Shown piece after piece: positions 1-5,561 of a stretch of 5,561 nt of DNA (position 1 is the first letter of the stretch; the number at the start of each line of letters is the position of its first letter). The DNA lies in contig JAGWUK010000236.1 in the NCBI GenBank assembly GCA_028868455.1, forward strand, positions 1 to 5,561, given 5' to 3'. The translations under genes were made by a program, and so were the position numbers. Below the pieces are notes generated by a model. The model saw only the letters and a list, made by a program, of their open reading frames with translations. It did no database searches and was not told the origin of the DNA. This DNA is from Burkholderiales bacterium. GTDB lineage: Bacteria > Pseudomonadota > Gammaproteobacteria > Burkholderiales > Burkholderiaceae_D.

Positions 1-98
1 ACCTGATGCCCCTGTGCTGCAAAATAACCGGCAAGATTCGTGGCAAACGTACTCTTGCCCACCCCACCTTTAGGATTAACGATCGCGATAACTGGCAT
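1..98 (-). CDS. ParA/MinD-family ATPase, N-terminal fragment (3' end outside window)
   Basis: Only the first 32 codons are inside the window. They begin MPVIAIVNPKGGVGKSTFAT and contain the deviant Walker A motif KGGVGKST at residues 10-17, with the signature lysine K10 and the P-loop lysine K15. This motif defines the ParA/MinD/Soj ATPases, which bind ATP, dimerise and position DNA, septum sites or protein cargo in the cell. The short N-terminus that goes straight into the first beta strand fits stand-alone chromosomal ParA-like proteins rather than plasmid ParA proteins with an N-terminal DNA-binding domain. The ATG is preceded by a strong Shine-Dalgarno sequence, which fixes the start. Which ParA subgroup it is, and whether a ParB-like partner follows, cannot be told from this fragment. 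Confidence 0.9.
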   Translation of the reverse strand, partial: MPVIAIVNPKGGVGKSTFATNLAGYFAAQGHQ

Positions 99-103
99 GT
101 TCA

Positions 104-111
104 CTCCTTCT
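104..111 (-). promoter_or_regulatory. Shine-Dalgarno sequence of the ParA-like gene
   Basis: On the minus strand this reads AGAAGGAG, a near-perfect match to the anti-16S sequence, five bases before the ATG at 98. It is the strongest ribosome binding site in the window and supports independent, efficient translation of this gene. Confidence 0.8.
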
Positions 112-249
112 GCTTCGGTTCAAATCACTGACGTGACAGCCCCGGTTCGCGACAGAGATTCCTTCGCATAACGGGTAGTCAATCCGCCGACTAAAATCCC
201 ATCCGCAACACAGATTACATGTTCCACCAACAAGTACTGACAGACGATG

Positions 250-285
250 CCGGTTCCATCGGTTCGGCAATATTTCAGGAACCGG
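250..285 (-). repeat. Inverted repeat spanning the rsuA stop codon
   Basis: The arms CCGGTTCC (250-257) and GGAACCGG (278-285) are perfect 8-base complements separated by 20 bases, and the rsuA stop codon (275-277) lies in the loop. A further CGGTTC at 260-265 can pair with 279-284 instead, giving two mutually exclusive hairpins in the rsuA mRNA. No run of T follows on the minus strand, so this is not a standard intrinsic terminator. It could stabilise the 3' end, assist Rho-dependent termination, or be a protein-binding site, but no role is shown. Confidence 0.4.
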
Positions 286-994
286 GAACCAGCAGAGCCA
301 ACTGGTCTGGCGAAAGGAAACACCATTCACCTTCTTCCAGTCCAAGGCTTTCCAAAGTGAGCTGGCCGATCGCTGTTCTTTGCAAAGCCGCACAATGATT
401 TCCTGCCGCGGCCAACATACGCTTTACCTGATGATACTTGCCTTGTTCTAACACAATCTCAAGCTGATATTCCGCAGTTTTCCGGCAAACTTGCGCCGCC
501 AGGGGGGCAGGTTCATCATGCAACTGGACCCCGGCCAAGAGTGCGTTAACCAGCTCTGGCGTCACTGGCTCTGCTGTCGTGGCCAGATACAATTTCGGCA
601 CGTGACGCTTAGGCGATGACTGCGCGTGAATAAACGGCCCATCGTCCGACATCAGCAACATGCCAGTCGTATCATGATCAAGCCTGCCAACCGGTTGCAC
701 ATCGCGCCAGCTAAATTGCTCAGGCAATAGTGTCAGCACACCGGGGTGATGGCTGGGTTTTCTGGAACATTCGAAATTGGCTGGTTTATTCAAAACGATA
801 TAGACATGCTCTCGGTATTCCCAGTCTTCGTCGAAAATCCGGAAGCGCAATCCATCGGTCTCCCATGCCTGTTTATAACTACGCACAATTTCGCCGTTGA
901 TACTCAGCTCACCGTCTTCCACCAGTTCGCGACAATATTTACGTGTGCCAAATCCCTGCGATTGCAGGATACGATCTAAGGATAATTTACTCAT
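275..994 (-). CDS. rsuA: 16S rRNA pseudouridine synthase, RsuA family
   Basis: The 239-residue product fits the RsuA/RluB/E/F family of rRNA pseudouridine synthases; E. coli RsuA, as I recall it, is 231 aa. RsuA isomerises U516 of 16S rRNA during small-subunit assembly. An S4 RNA-binding domain occupies about residues 3-45. The catalytic domain follows, with the VLNKP motif (67-71), the catalytic motif GRLDHDTTG (103-111) whose nucleophile is D106, and the family C-terminal motif GKYHQVKRMLAAAGNH (185-200), very close to E. coli RsuA as I remember it. This points to RsuA rather than RluE or RluF, though not with certainty. The ATG is the first possible start after in-frame TGA and TAA codons, but no clear Shine-Dalgarno precedes it. 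The gene starts 50 bp after the kinase stop with no terminator between, so it may be co-transcribed with the kinase. Confidence 0.9.
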   Translation of the reverse strand: MSKLSLDRILQSQGFGTRKYCRELVEDGELSINGEIVRSYKQAWETDGLRFRIFDEDWEYREHVYIVLNKPANFECSRKPSHHPGVLTLLPEQFSWRDVQPVGRLDHDTTGMLLMSDDGPFIHAQSSPKRHVPKLYLATTAEPVTPELVNALLAGVQLHDEPAPLAAQVCRKTAEYQLEIVLEQGKYHQVKRMLAAAGNHCAALQRTAIGQLTLESLGLEEGEWCFLSPDQLALLVPGS

Positions 995-1044
995 GGCGCG
1001 ACTTTATCAGATTCGCAGCAGGTAGCGCTAGTCGATACGTTTAG

Positions 1045-3036
1045 TCAGGCCGCTGCGGCCTGGTTGTCGGACAGCTTGGGTTCGCAAGGTAAAGTAATTT
1101 TAAAAACTGCCCCCTTGCCGGGCTCACTTTCCACCGAAATATTTCCACCCAATACGCCGGTAACCAGGTTGTACACAATATTCAAACCCAAACCGCTTCC
1201 TCCCTGTCCAAGACGTGTAGTGAAAAATGGATCAAAAATACGCCCCAGATTAGCGGCCGGAATGCCCTTCCCGTTGTCAGCAACAACCAGCTCGACGGTA
1301 TCTGGATTTAACAGGCGACCGCTGATATGTACCGTTCCGCGAAAATCGCCTTCAAATGCATGGATGAATGCATTGTTGATTAAGTTAGTCAGCACTTGCC
1401 CCAAAGAACCAGGATAACTATCCATGATGATTTTTGGAGGCACTGAAGAAACGATTTCATGCCGCGTTTTGCGTATCGTCGGCCCTAAGGTCATCACGAC
1501 TTCAGCCAGCATTTCATCTAATGCAAATACACGCCGATTGGCGCTGGTGCGGTCAACAGCAACCTGTTTAAAACTGATCACCAGTTCTGAAGCTTTACTT
1601 AAATTGCGCAACAAAATATCAGTGCCGGTTTTGGCGTTGTTCAGATATTCATCCAGAACCGAGCGGCGCAGACCTTTTTTCAGCTCGGCAAACATGTCGT
1701 TGGTATGCTGTTGCAGCGTGCTGGCGATCGTGACACTGGTACCGATCGGCGTATTGAGTTCGTGCGCAATGCCAGCGACCAATGAACCAAGCGCCGCCAT
1801 TTTCTCCGTACGCAGCAATTCACGCTGCGCGCGCTGTAAATTTTCCAGCACGATGGTCAATTCGCTGTTAGCCGCTTCGAGGGCCTGTGTGCGTTCAGAC
1901 ACCCGCCTTTCCAAGGTGCTGTTCATATTGCGAATATCCTGCTCGTTCTGCCTTTTCTCCGTAATATCTTCTTGGACAAGAATTAACAAAGGGTCATTTC
2001 CGAGATGAATCATGCGTCCGGAAACCTGACACAGCAATAGTTTTTCTTGAAAGCCGCAACGCAACCAGGTCTCAAAATCGTGAATTTCGCCATCACGTTC
2101 AAGAATGCTCAGAATTTCGTTGAAATCGTCCGGATTGCGCCATAACTCATATTGCACGTCCTGATTTCCAAGTATTTCGTCGTGCGACCAGGCAAATTGC
2201 CTGACCCATGCATCGTTGACATCGATCATGGTATAGCGACGGCTTTTTCTTAGCACCGTCATCGCAACCGGCGATGCCTGAAAGATTGCAATAAATTTTT
2301 CTTCGGTAAAGCGAAGCGCACGCTCAGCCCGCAAACGATCATTCAACTCTTGTTGCAAGTGTATATTTTGCGCTTCACGCTCAGCAATCAAACCGCCCAG
2401 ATTCAGACGCATCGTATCCAGGCCTTGGGCGAGATTACCGATTTCATCTTGCCGTTGCCATTCCAATGGCTGATCCAGTTTGCCATCGGCCAACCGCGCT
2501 GTCGCCAGTTGTAATTCCTGCACAGGTTTGACGATTCTGCGCTCAAATAATAGCCAGATCAGGAAAAATGAAAAGATCACCTGAGCAAACAATCCGGCCG
2601 TCAGCTTAAGGAAATCTTCGAGCAAATCGCGCTCTACGTGTTCACTGGTCATTTCCAGCGATACATTACCAATGATTTTGTTATCGAGAATGATGCTGCG
2701 TTCTTCATGAAAGGTGCGTGTCCCGTTTTTTCGGATTTTATCGCTGCGCACAAACACGGTTCTCGACTCATCCAGCACGACAACACTGACCACCTCCGGG
2801 TCGCGCATCACGGCTTGTACAAATTGATTGGCGACATCCCGGTCGACGTTCCAAACCGGTACTGCCATTGCCCGCGAGAGCATGTCCGCATACTGAGACA
2901 TCGGGTTGCGAATGCGTAATTGCAGTTCCCGCTCGTAACGGTCGCGTATCAGAAATTGACCAAAAATTACGGCAGGCAAGACAATTCCAAGCGCAACACC
3001 ATAGATCAGAATTTGTCGTAGAGATAACTTGCGCAA
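1045..3036 (-). CDS. Membrane-bound sensor histidine kinase (periplasmic domain, HAMP, PAS, HisKA-like, HATPase)
   Basis: This 663-residue protein is a complete transmitter kinase. In order it has TM helix 1 (about 7-30), a periplasmic sensor region of about 115 residues with the motif VPVWNVDRD (59-67), TM helix 2 (about 146-164), HAMP (about 165-217), a short coiled coil, a PAS domain (about 244-360), a second coiled coil (361-410), the H-box AGIAHELNTP with phospho-acceptor H425, and the ATPase with N-box NLINN (551-555), G1 DNGKG (587-591), F-box FDPFF (601-605) and G2 GGSGLGL (612-618). All catalytic boxes are intact, so it should autophosphorylate. There is no receiver domain and no response regulator nearby. 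The start is TTG: an in-frame stop lies at 3061-3063, no ATG or GTG lies between, and the first internal Met would remove TM1. A weak AGG precedes it by 7 bases. The gap to the binding-protein gene upstream is 19 bp, suggesting the pair forms one sensory unit. The ligand is unknown. Confidence 0.93.
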   Translation of the reverse strand: MRKLSLRQILIYGVALGIVLPAVIFGQFLIRDRYERELQLRIRNPMSQYADMLSRAMAVPVWNVDRDVANQFVQAVMRDPEVVSVVVLDESRTVFVRSDKIRKNGTRTFHEERSIILDNKIIGNVSLEMTSEHVERDLLEDFLKLTAGLFAQVIFSFFLIWLLFERRIVKPVQELQLATARLADGKLDQPLEWQRQDEIGNLAQGLDTMRLNLGGLIAEREAQNIHLQQELNDRLRAERALRFTEEKFIAIFQASPVAMTVLRKSRRYTMIDVNDAWVRQFAWSHDEILGNQDVQYELWRNPDDFNEILSILERDGEIHDFETWLRCGFQEKLLLCQVSGRMIHLGNDPLLILVQEDITEKRQNEQDIRNMNSTLERRVSERTQALEAANSELTIVLENLQRAQRELLRTEKMAALGSLVAGIAHELNTPIGTSVTIASTLQQHTNDMFAELKKGLRRSVLDEYLNNAKTGTDILLRNLSKASELVISFKQVAVDRTSANRRVFALDEMLAEVVMTLGPTIRKTRHEIVSSVPPKIIMDSYPGSLGQVLTNLINNAFIHAFEGDFRGTVHISGRLLNPDTVELVVADNGKGIPAANLGRIFDPFFTTRLGQGGSGLGLNIVYNLVTGVLGGNISVESEPGKGAVFKITLPCEPKLSDNQAAAA

Positions 3037-3055
3037 TGGCTGGCCTGTAAATTGA

Positions 3056-3883
3056 TTATTTTAATTGTTGCTTACGCCACAACTGAATGTTGGACGTAAT
3101 CAATTTATTCATCAGATTTTGTTTATCCAGTTTATAGATTGCCTTGGCAATACGTCCGCGCATTTCCGGCGTATTACAAGGTGAACGATGAGACAGGGTC
3201 AGATAAAGATTTTCGTTGGTAATAGATGTCGTGGCTGTTTTCAGACCAGAAATATTCATCTTGGCCATATAAGCAAGACCAGGGTCTTCTTCATAAATCA
3301 AATAGTCAGCCCGCGACAAGGTCAGCATTTTCAACGCCTGCTCAAGGCTTGCGACCATTGTGATTTTCAGCGATTCCTTTGCATACCGGTCAAACTCTTC
3401 GCCAAAACTGTTGTTGATGACAGTGACGCCATGTTTGCCCCTCAGATCAGACCATTTTTTATAAGGAAAACTGTTGCCGGCACGCGTCCAGATCACCGTC
3501 CGGGTTTCACGGAAGGCCGGGTAAAAGTAATCCATGTAATCCAGGCGGGGCAAAGTAAAAAATGCTCCCGCAAGAAGATCGACACGTCCTAATTTTGCTT
3601 CTTCCTGGACTCGCCCCCACGGGCCGAAATATTTAACCTCAATCGACACACCCAATTCTTTGGCCAACAACTGCATGAGGTCGGCATTCGCACCGATCAG
3701 ATGATTTTCGTCTTCGGGATCGCGCCAGAGGTAAGGGGGATATTCTGGATTGCCAGTTGCAACCAGAGACTTGCACGATTCTGCTGAGTAAGCACTTGAG
3801 TTGGCAAAAAAAGCAAAGATGACTATTGCAAACTTTAATATTTGCAACACAGCAGGATTTGCATGGTGACGTAGCATCTTCAT
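3056..3883 (-). CDS. Periplasmic solute-binding protein, family 3 (SBP_bac_3)
   Basis: The 275-residue product has a Sec signal peptide: a basic start, hydrophobic core at about residues 17-28, and probable cleavage after AYSA (31-34). There is no lipobox, so it should be a soluble periplasmic protein. The mature part follows the family 3 pattern: an early NPEYPPYLW stretch (45-53), a GRVDLLAGAF segment (99-108), R113 in TLPR, where family members bind a ligand carboxylate, and an acidic YEED near 197-200 in the position that often contacts the amino group. An amino acid or similar ligand is plausible but not shown. C37 and C236 are the only cysteines in the mature protein and might form a disulfide. 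The ATG at 3883 is preferred over a TTG six codons upstream because AAAAGG sits six bases before it. No permease or ABC ATPase is adjacent. The kinase gene follows after 19 bp, pointing to sensing rather than uptake. Confidence 0.88.
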   Translation of the reverse strand: MKMLRHHANPAVLQILKFAIVIFAFFANSSAYSAESCKSLVATGNPEYPPYLWRDPEDENHLIGANADLMQLLAKELGVSIEVKYFGPWGRVQEEAKLGRVDLLAGAFFTLPRLDYMDYFYPAFRETRTVIWTRAGNSFPYKKWSDLRGKHGVTVINNSFGEEFDRYAKESLKITMVASLEQALKMLTLSRADYLIYEEDPGLAYMAKMNISGLKTATTSITNENLYLTLSHRSPCNTPEMRGRIAKAIYKLDKQNLMNKLITSNIQLWRKQQLK

Positions 3884-3889
3884 GGGCAA

Positions 3890-3895
3890 CCTTTT
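3890..3895 (-). promoter_or_regulatory. Shine-Dalgarno sequence deciding the solute-binding protein start
   Basis: The minus strand reads AAAAGG, six bases before the ATG at 3883. This selects that ATG over the in-frame TTG at 3901, which would put the ribosome site inside the coding sequence and lengthen the signal peptide N-region by six residues. Confidence 0.7.
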
Positions 3896-3922
3896 CTGCA
3901 AGACAACATCGTTAGGTGTTCT

Positions 3923-3951
3923 AGTCTAACTGCTGCCACAGTCGTTGGCAA
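3923..3951 (-). promoter_or_regulatory. Candidate sigma-70 promoter of the binding protein-kinase operon
   Basis: On the minus strand there is a -35 box TTGCCA (3946-3951, 5 of 6 consensus), a 17-base spacer, and a -10 box TAGACT (3923-3928, 4 of 6 consensus). The predicted transcript would start near 3916, about 33 bases before the ATG at 3883, a normal leader length. It is the best-scoring site I could find in this gap by eye and would drive the binding protein, the kinase and possibly rsuA. Confidence 0.45.
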
Positions 3952-3988
3952 GAAACTGCGGTGGGCGCAAAACCAATTCCGCCACAGA

Positions 3989-4000
3989 CCTGAATTCAGG
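3989..4000. repeat. 12-bp perfect palindrome upstream of the operon promoter
   Basis: CCTGAATTCAGG is a perfect 12-base palindrome lying 38 bases upstream of the candidate -35 box of the binding protein-kinase operon. The position suits an activator site, but a palindrome of this length can occur by chance and no regulator is identified. The rest of the 281 bp gap (3884-4164) holds no gene that I can support. Confidence 0.3.
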
Positions 4001-4164
4001 CCAAATATACGCCAGTTCAGGAACTTCCGATCCAATCAATTTCAGTTTTTAGAACTTACGTAAAACTGTTCCAACAAGCCATGACGACGCTGGCAATATC
4101 GTCCCAACAAAGAGTCATAACACTGCCAGGGAAAGTTTCACATAAGTCCTGAGCGCTCTATGGA

Positions 4165-4773
4165 TTAACGGCGAACGATGCCAGTACCAGAATTTTTTAC
4201 CAAATCGCCGGACATAAATCCTGGATCATGATCGAATTGAAAGCTATTTTTGCTGCCTGTTTCATATTGCACAGTGACAGTCCAGACTTTGCTGGATTTA
4301 ACTTTCTGTTCGATTTTATGACCTGCCAACGCCCCGCCAGCTGCGCCGGCAATTGTCGCCAGATCGCGGCCAGTTCCGCCACCGACCTGATTTCCCAACA
4401 AAGCACCTGCAACACCTCCAGCAATCACGCCCAGCGCACCGCCTTCACCTTCTTTTTCACTAACGTCAACCGCAATCACTTTGCCGCATTCAGCGCAAAC
4501 CGGTATTGGTTTATTTGACGAATATTGGTTCATTTTGGCTGCATTCGCCTTCGCCTCTGCCAATGCGCTGTTGTATTCAGTTTTAGCGTCGCGCAGACAC
4601 TGCATACGTGCCTTTGAGCTACTTTCTTCAGCACATAATTTTTTATCATCTGCATAACGTGTCGCGGCACGTTTACTGTCGGCGGCATATTGTTGTTTGC
4701 TGGTTAATCCCTGCGCCGACACAGTGCTGACGGCTGCGAGTAACAAAGACATTGCGAAGAATTGTTTTTTCAT
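4165..4773 (-). CDS. Secreted glycine-zipper 2TM-domain protein
   Basis: The 202-residue product starts with a Sec signal peptide, MKKQFFAMSLLLAAVSTVSA, probably cut after A20. There is no lipobox, unlike SlyB or the rickettsial 17 kDa antigen, which share the glycine-zipper fold. Next come an Ala/Lys-rich, probably helical region (about 22-82) with C47 and C59, a CAEC motif (93-96), a glycine zipper (about 111-151) with repeated small residues as in GVIAGGVAGALLGNQVGGG, and a C-terminal segment with VWTVTVQYE (163-171) that looks beta-rich. The zipper probably inserts into or lies against the outer membrane. A role in envelope integrity is the usual guess for such proteins, but the function of this one is unknown. 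The ATG at 4773 is chosen because AAAGGA lies eight bases before it and the signal peptide begins there; the longer frame opens with a TTG 31 codons upstream. No clear terminator follows the gene. Confidence 0.85.
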   Translation of the reverse strand: MKKQFFAMSLLLAAVSTVSAQGLTSKQQYAADSKRAATRYADDKKLCAEESSSKARMQCLRDAKTEYNSALAEAKANAAKMNQYSSNKPIPVCAECGKVIAVDVSEKEGEGGALGVIAGGVAGALLGNQVGGGTGRDLATIAGAAGGALAGHKIEQKVKSSKVWTVTVQYETGSKNSFQFDHDPGFMSGDLVKNSGTGIVRR

Positions 4774-4781
4774 TTCGAATT

Positions 4782-4787
4782 TCCTTT
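4782..4787 (-). promoter_or_regulatory. Shine-Dalgarno sequence of the glycine-zipper gene
   Basis: The minus strand reads AAAGGA, eight bases before the ATG at 4773. Together with the signal peptide beginning at that ATG, it rules out the longer TTG-started frame. Confidence 0.7.
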
Positions 4788-4796
4788 CAGTTGAAT

Positions 4797-4824
4797 AAGA
4801 TAAGCACAAAATTATTCCCGACAA
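4797..4824 (-). promoter_or_regulatory. Weak candidate promoter of the glycine-zipper gene
   Basis: A -35-like TTGTCG (4819-4824) and a -10-like TATCTT (4797-4802) are separated by 16 bases, which would give a leader of about 17 bases. An alternative lies further upstream: TTGTTA (4965-4970), an 18-base spacer and TGTAAT (4941-4946), giving a leader of about 160 bases. Neither is strong and I cannot choose between them. Confidence 0.25.
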
Positions 4825-4973
4825 CGGCAGAGCAACGAGCACTGGTAGAAAGCATCGCGTCGCCAAGGCGGTTTTGTGAACATCTTATTGAGTCATCGAT
4901 ACAGCTTGAATAGATCAGGCATAAAAATACTCTAACGTTTATTACATGCAATTGCTTGATGAACTAACAATGA

Positions 4974-4994
4974 TTGACAGTTTAACAGTGTCAA
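4974..4994. repeat. Short inverted repeat TTGACA-N9-TGTCAA
   Basis: Six-base arms TTGACA (4974-4979) and TGTCAA (4989-4994) are separated by nine bases, beside the aminotransferase terminator and upstream of the glycine-zipper gene. Each arm matches the -35 consensus on one strand, but neither has a good -10 box at 16-18 bases. It may be an operator or chance. No gene can be supported in the 281 bp gap 4774-5054. Confidence 0.25.
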
Positions 4995-4999
4995 AACGT

Positions 5000-5027
5000 A
5001 AAAACCCGCTTTTTAAAGCGGGTTTTT
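5000..5027 (-). terminator. Intrinsic terminator after the aminotransferase gene
   Basis: The stem pairs AAAAACCCGCT (5000-5010) with AGCGGGTTTTT (5017-5027) around a six-base loop, with a GC core CCCGC/GCGGG. On the minus strand the stem is followed directly by a T run, the hallmark of Rho-independent termination. It begins 27 bases after the aminotransferase stop. The sequence is symmetric and could also stop plus-strand transcription, though no plus-strand gene is seen. Confidence 0.9.
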
Positions 5028-5054
5028 ACTTGGCTTCAATGGCCGATCCAGTCC

Positions 5055-5561
5055 TTATACCAACTTGGCCTTGATCAGTTTGCCTAATTTTTCTATCCCT
5101 TCGTTAATTCGTTCCGGCGAAACTGTCACGAATGAAAGGCGCAAGGTATTGGTCTCAGCTTCGTTCGCATAAAACGGACCACCTGGAACAAAGGCAACAT
5201 TTTGCTGAATCGCTTCGTCCAGCAATTGTTTACTATCGATGTTCTTAGGCAAAGTCACCCAGATGAACATCCCCCCCTCTGGACGCGTCCATTTAACGCC
5301 TTCAGGGAAATACTTCGCCATCGCTTCCAGCATGACATTGCACTGTCCGGAATAAAAACTGCGGATAGTTGGAATATGTTCACCGAGGAAACCATCCTTG
5401 ATGACTTCGTAGACAACCATCTGCGTCAATTGTGCCGTGTGCAGATCAGCAGCCTGCTTAGCCTGTTCCAGTTTGCGGATCAAGGGAACCGGGCCAACAA
5501 CATAACCAAGGCGAATGCCTGGGGTCAGCACTTTGGAGAACGAGCCCATGTAGATCACGCC
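5055..5561 (-). CDS. PLP-dependent class I/II aminotransferase, C-terminal part (5' end outside window)
   Basis: The last 168 codons of a fold-type I aminotransferase are present; the frame is open to the window edge, so roughly the first 220 or more residues are missing if it has the usual length of about 390-400. The fragment begins GVIYMGSFSKVLTPGIRLGY, where the lysine (fragment residue 10) is the one that forms the Schiff base with pyridoxal phosphate and the arginine of GIRLGY (17) normally contacts the cofactor phosphate. PEGGMFIWV (94-102) is a family motif, and LRLSF (140-144) carries R141, which binds the substrate carboxylate. The pattern resembles 2-aminoadipate/aromatic aminotransferases of the LysN/KAT II type, as well as MocR-type catalytic domains. 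Substrate cannot be decided from this part, so no symbol is given. The enzyme is cytoplasmic. The gene ends just before a strong terminator, so it is the last gene of its transcript. Confidence 0.9.
   Translation of the reverse strand, partial: GVIYMGSFSKVLTPGIRLGYVVGPVPLIRKLEQAKQAADLHTAQLTQMVVYEVIKDGFLGEHIPTIRSFYSGQCNVMLEAMAKYFPEGVKWTRPEGGMFIWVTLPKNIDSKQLLDEAIQQNVAFVPGGPFYANEAETNTLRLSFVTVSPERINEGIEKLGKLIKAKLV

Noticed and set aside
154..182. Promoter for the ParA-like gene with TTGACT at 177-182
   Set aside because: The -35 match is good, but the sequence 17 bases downstream, ATCTCT, is a poor -10 box, and shifting the spacing does not help.
76..393. Minus-strand open frame of 105 codons across the rsuA-parA gap
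   Set aside because: It overlaps both the rsuA 3' end and the parA start in another frame, and is rich in Trp, Cys and Arg with no domain; it is a shadow frame.
1424..2008. Plus-strand open frame of 194 codons opposite the kinase gene
   Set aside because: It lies wholly antisense to the PAS and H-box coding region, has low-complexity Ser/Arg-rich content, shows no recognisable domain, and overlaps a gene with all catalytic motifs intact.
4151..4158. GAGCGCTC palindrome just after the glycine-zipper stop as a terminator
   Set aside because: The arms are four bases with no loop and no T run follows on the minus strand.
4774..4866. N-terminal extension of the glycine-zipper protein to a TTG at 4866
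   Set aside because: It would bury a typical signal peptide 31 residues inside, and the ATG at 4773 has a good ribosome site.
4893..4922. Nine-codon minus-strand frame (MPDLFKLYR) upstream of the glycine-zipper gene
   Set aside because: It is too short to judge and has only a weak GAG before the ATG; no attenuator-like structure follows it.

Overview
The window looks like ordinary chromosomal DNA from a betaproteobacterium, probably of the Burkholderiales and perhaps Oxalobacteraceae-like with moderate GC. This is an inference from gene style: a chromosomal ParA-type ATPase, an RsuA-type pseudouridine synthase, a periplasmic binding protein paired with a HAMP/PAS kinase, and a glycine-zipper protein with a CxxC motif. 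No rRNA marker is present, so the placement is tentative.

All six supported genes lie on the minus strand, so transcription runs from high to low coordinates. From right to left they are: the C-terminal part of a PLP-dependent class I/II aminotransferase (5055-5561), ending in a strong intrinsic terminator (5000-5027); a 281 bp gap; a secreted glycine-zipper protein of 202 aa (4165-4773); a 281 bp gap holding a plausible promoter and several small dyads; a family 3 periplasmic solute-binding protein (3056-3883); 19 bp downstream of it, a membrane sensor histidine kinase with a TTG start (1045-3036); 50 bp further on, an RsuA-type pseudouridine synthase (275-994); a 176 bp gap rich in GGTTCC/GGAACC motifs; and the first 32 codons of a ParA/MinD-like ATPase (1-98), which runs off the left edge.

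The functional unit of most interest is the binding protein plus histidine kinase pair. Their tight spacing, shared strand and single candidate promoter suggest one transcript. The inferred model is that the periplasmic protein binds a small ligand, perhaps an amino acid, and the kinase reports it. No response regulator and no ABC permease or ATPase is in the window, so both the phosphorelay partner and the ligand are unknown. rsuA may be read from the same transcript, since no terminator is visible between it and the kinase.

There is no CRISPR array, transposase, tRNA or rRNA. Nothing in the window amounts to a clearly new system. The best leads are the orphan binding protein/kinase pair and the inverted-repeat cluster around the rsuA stop codon.
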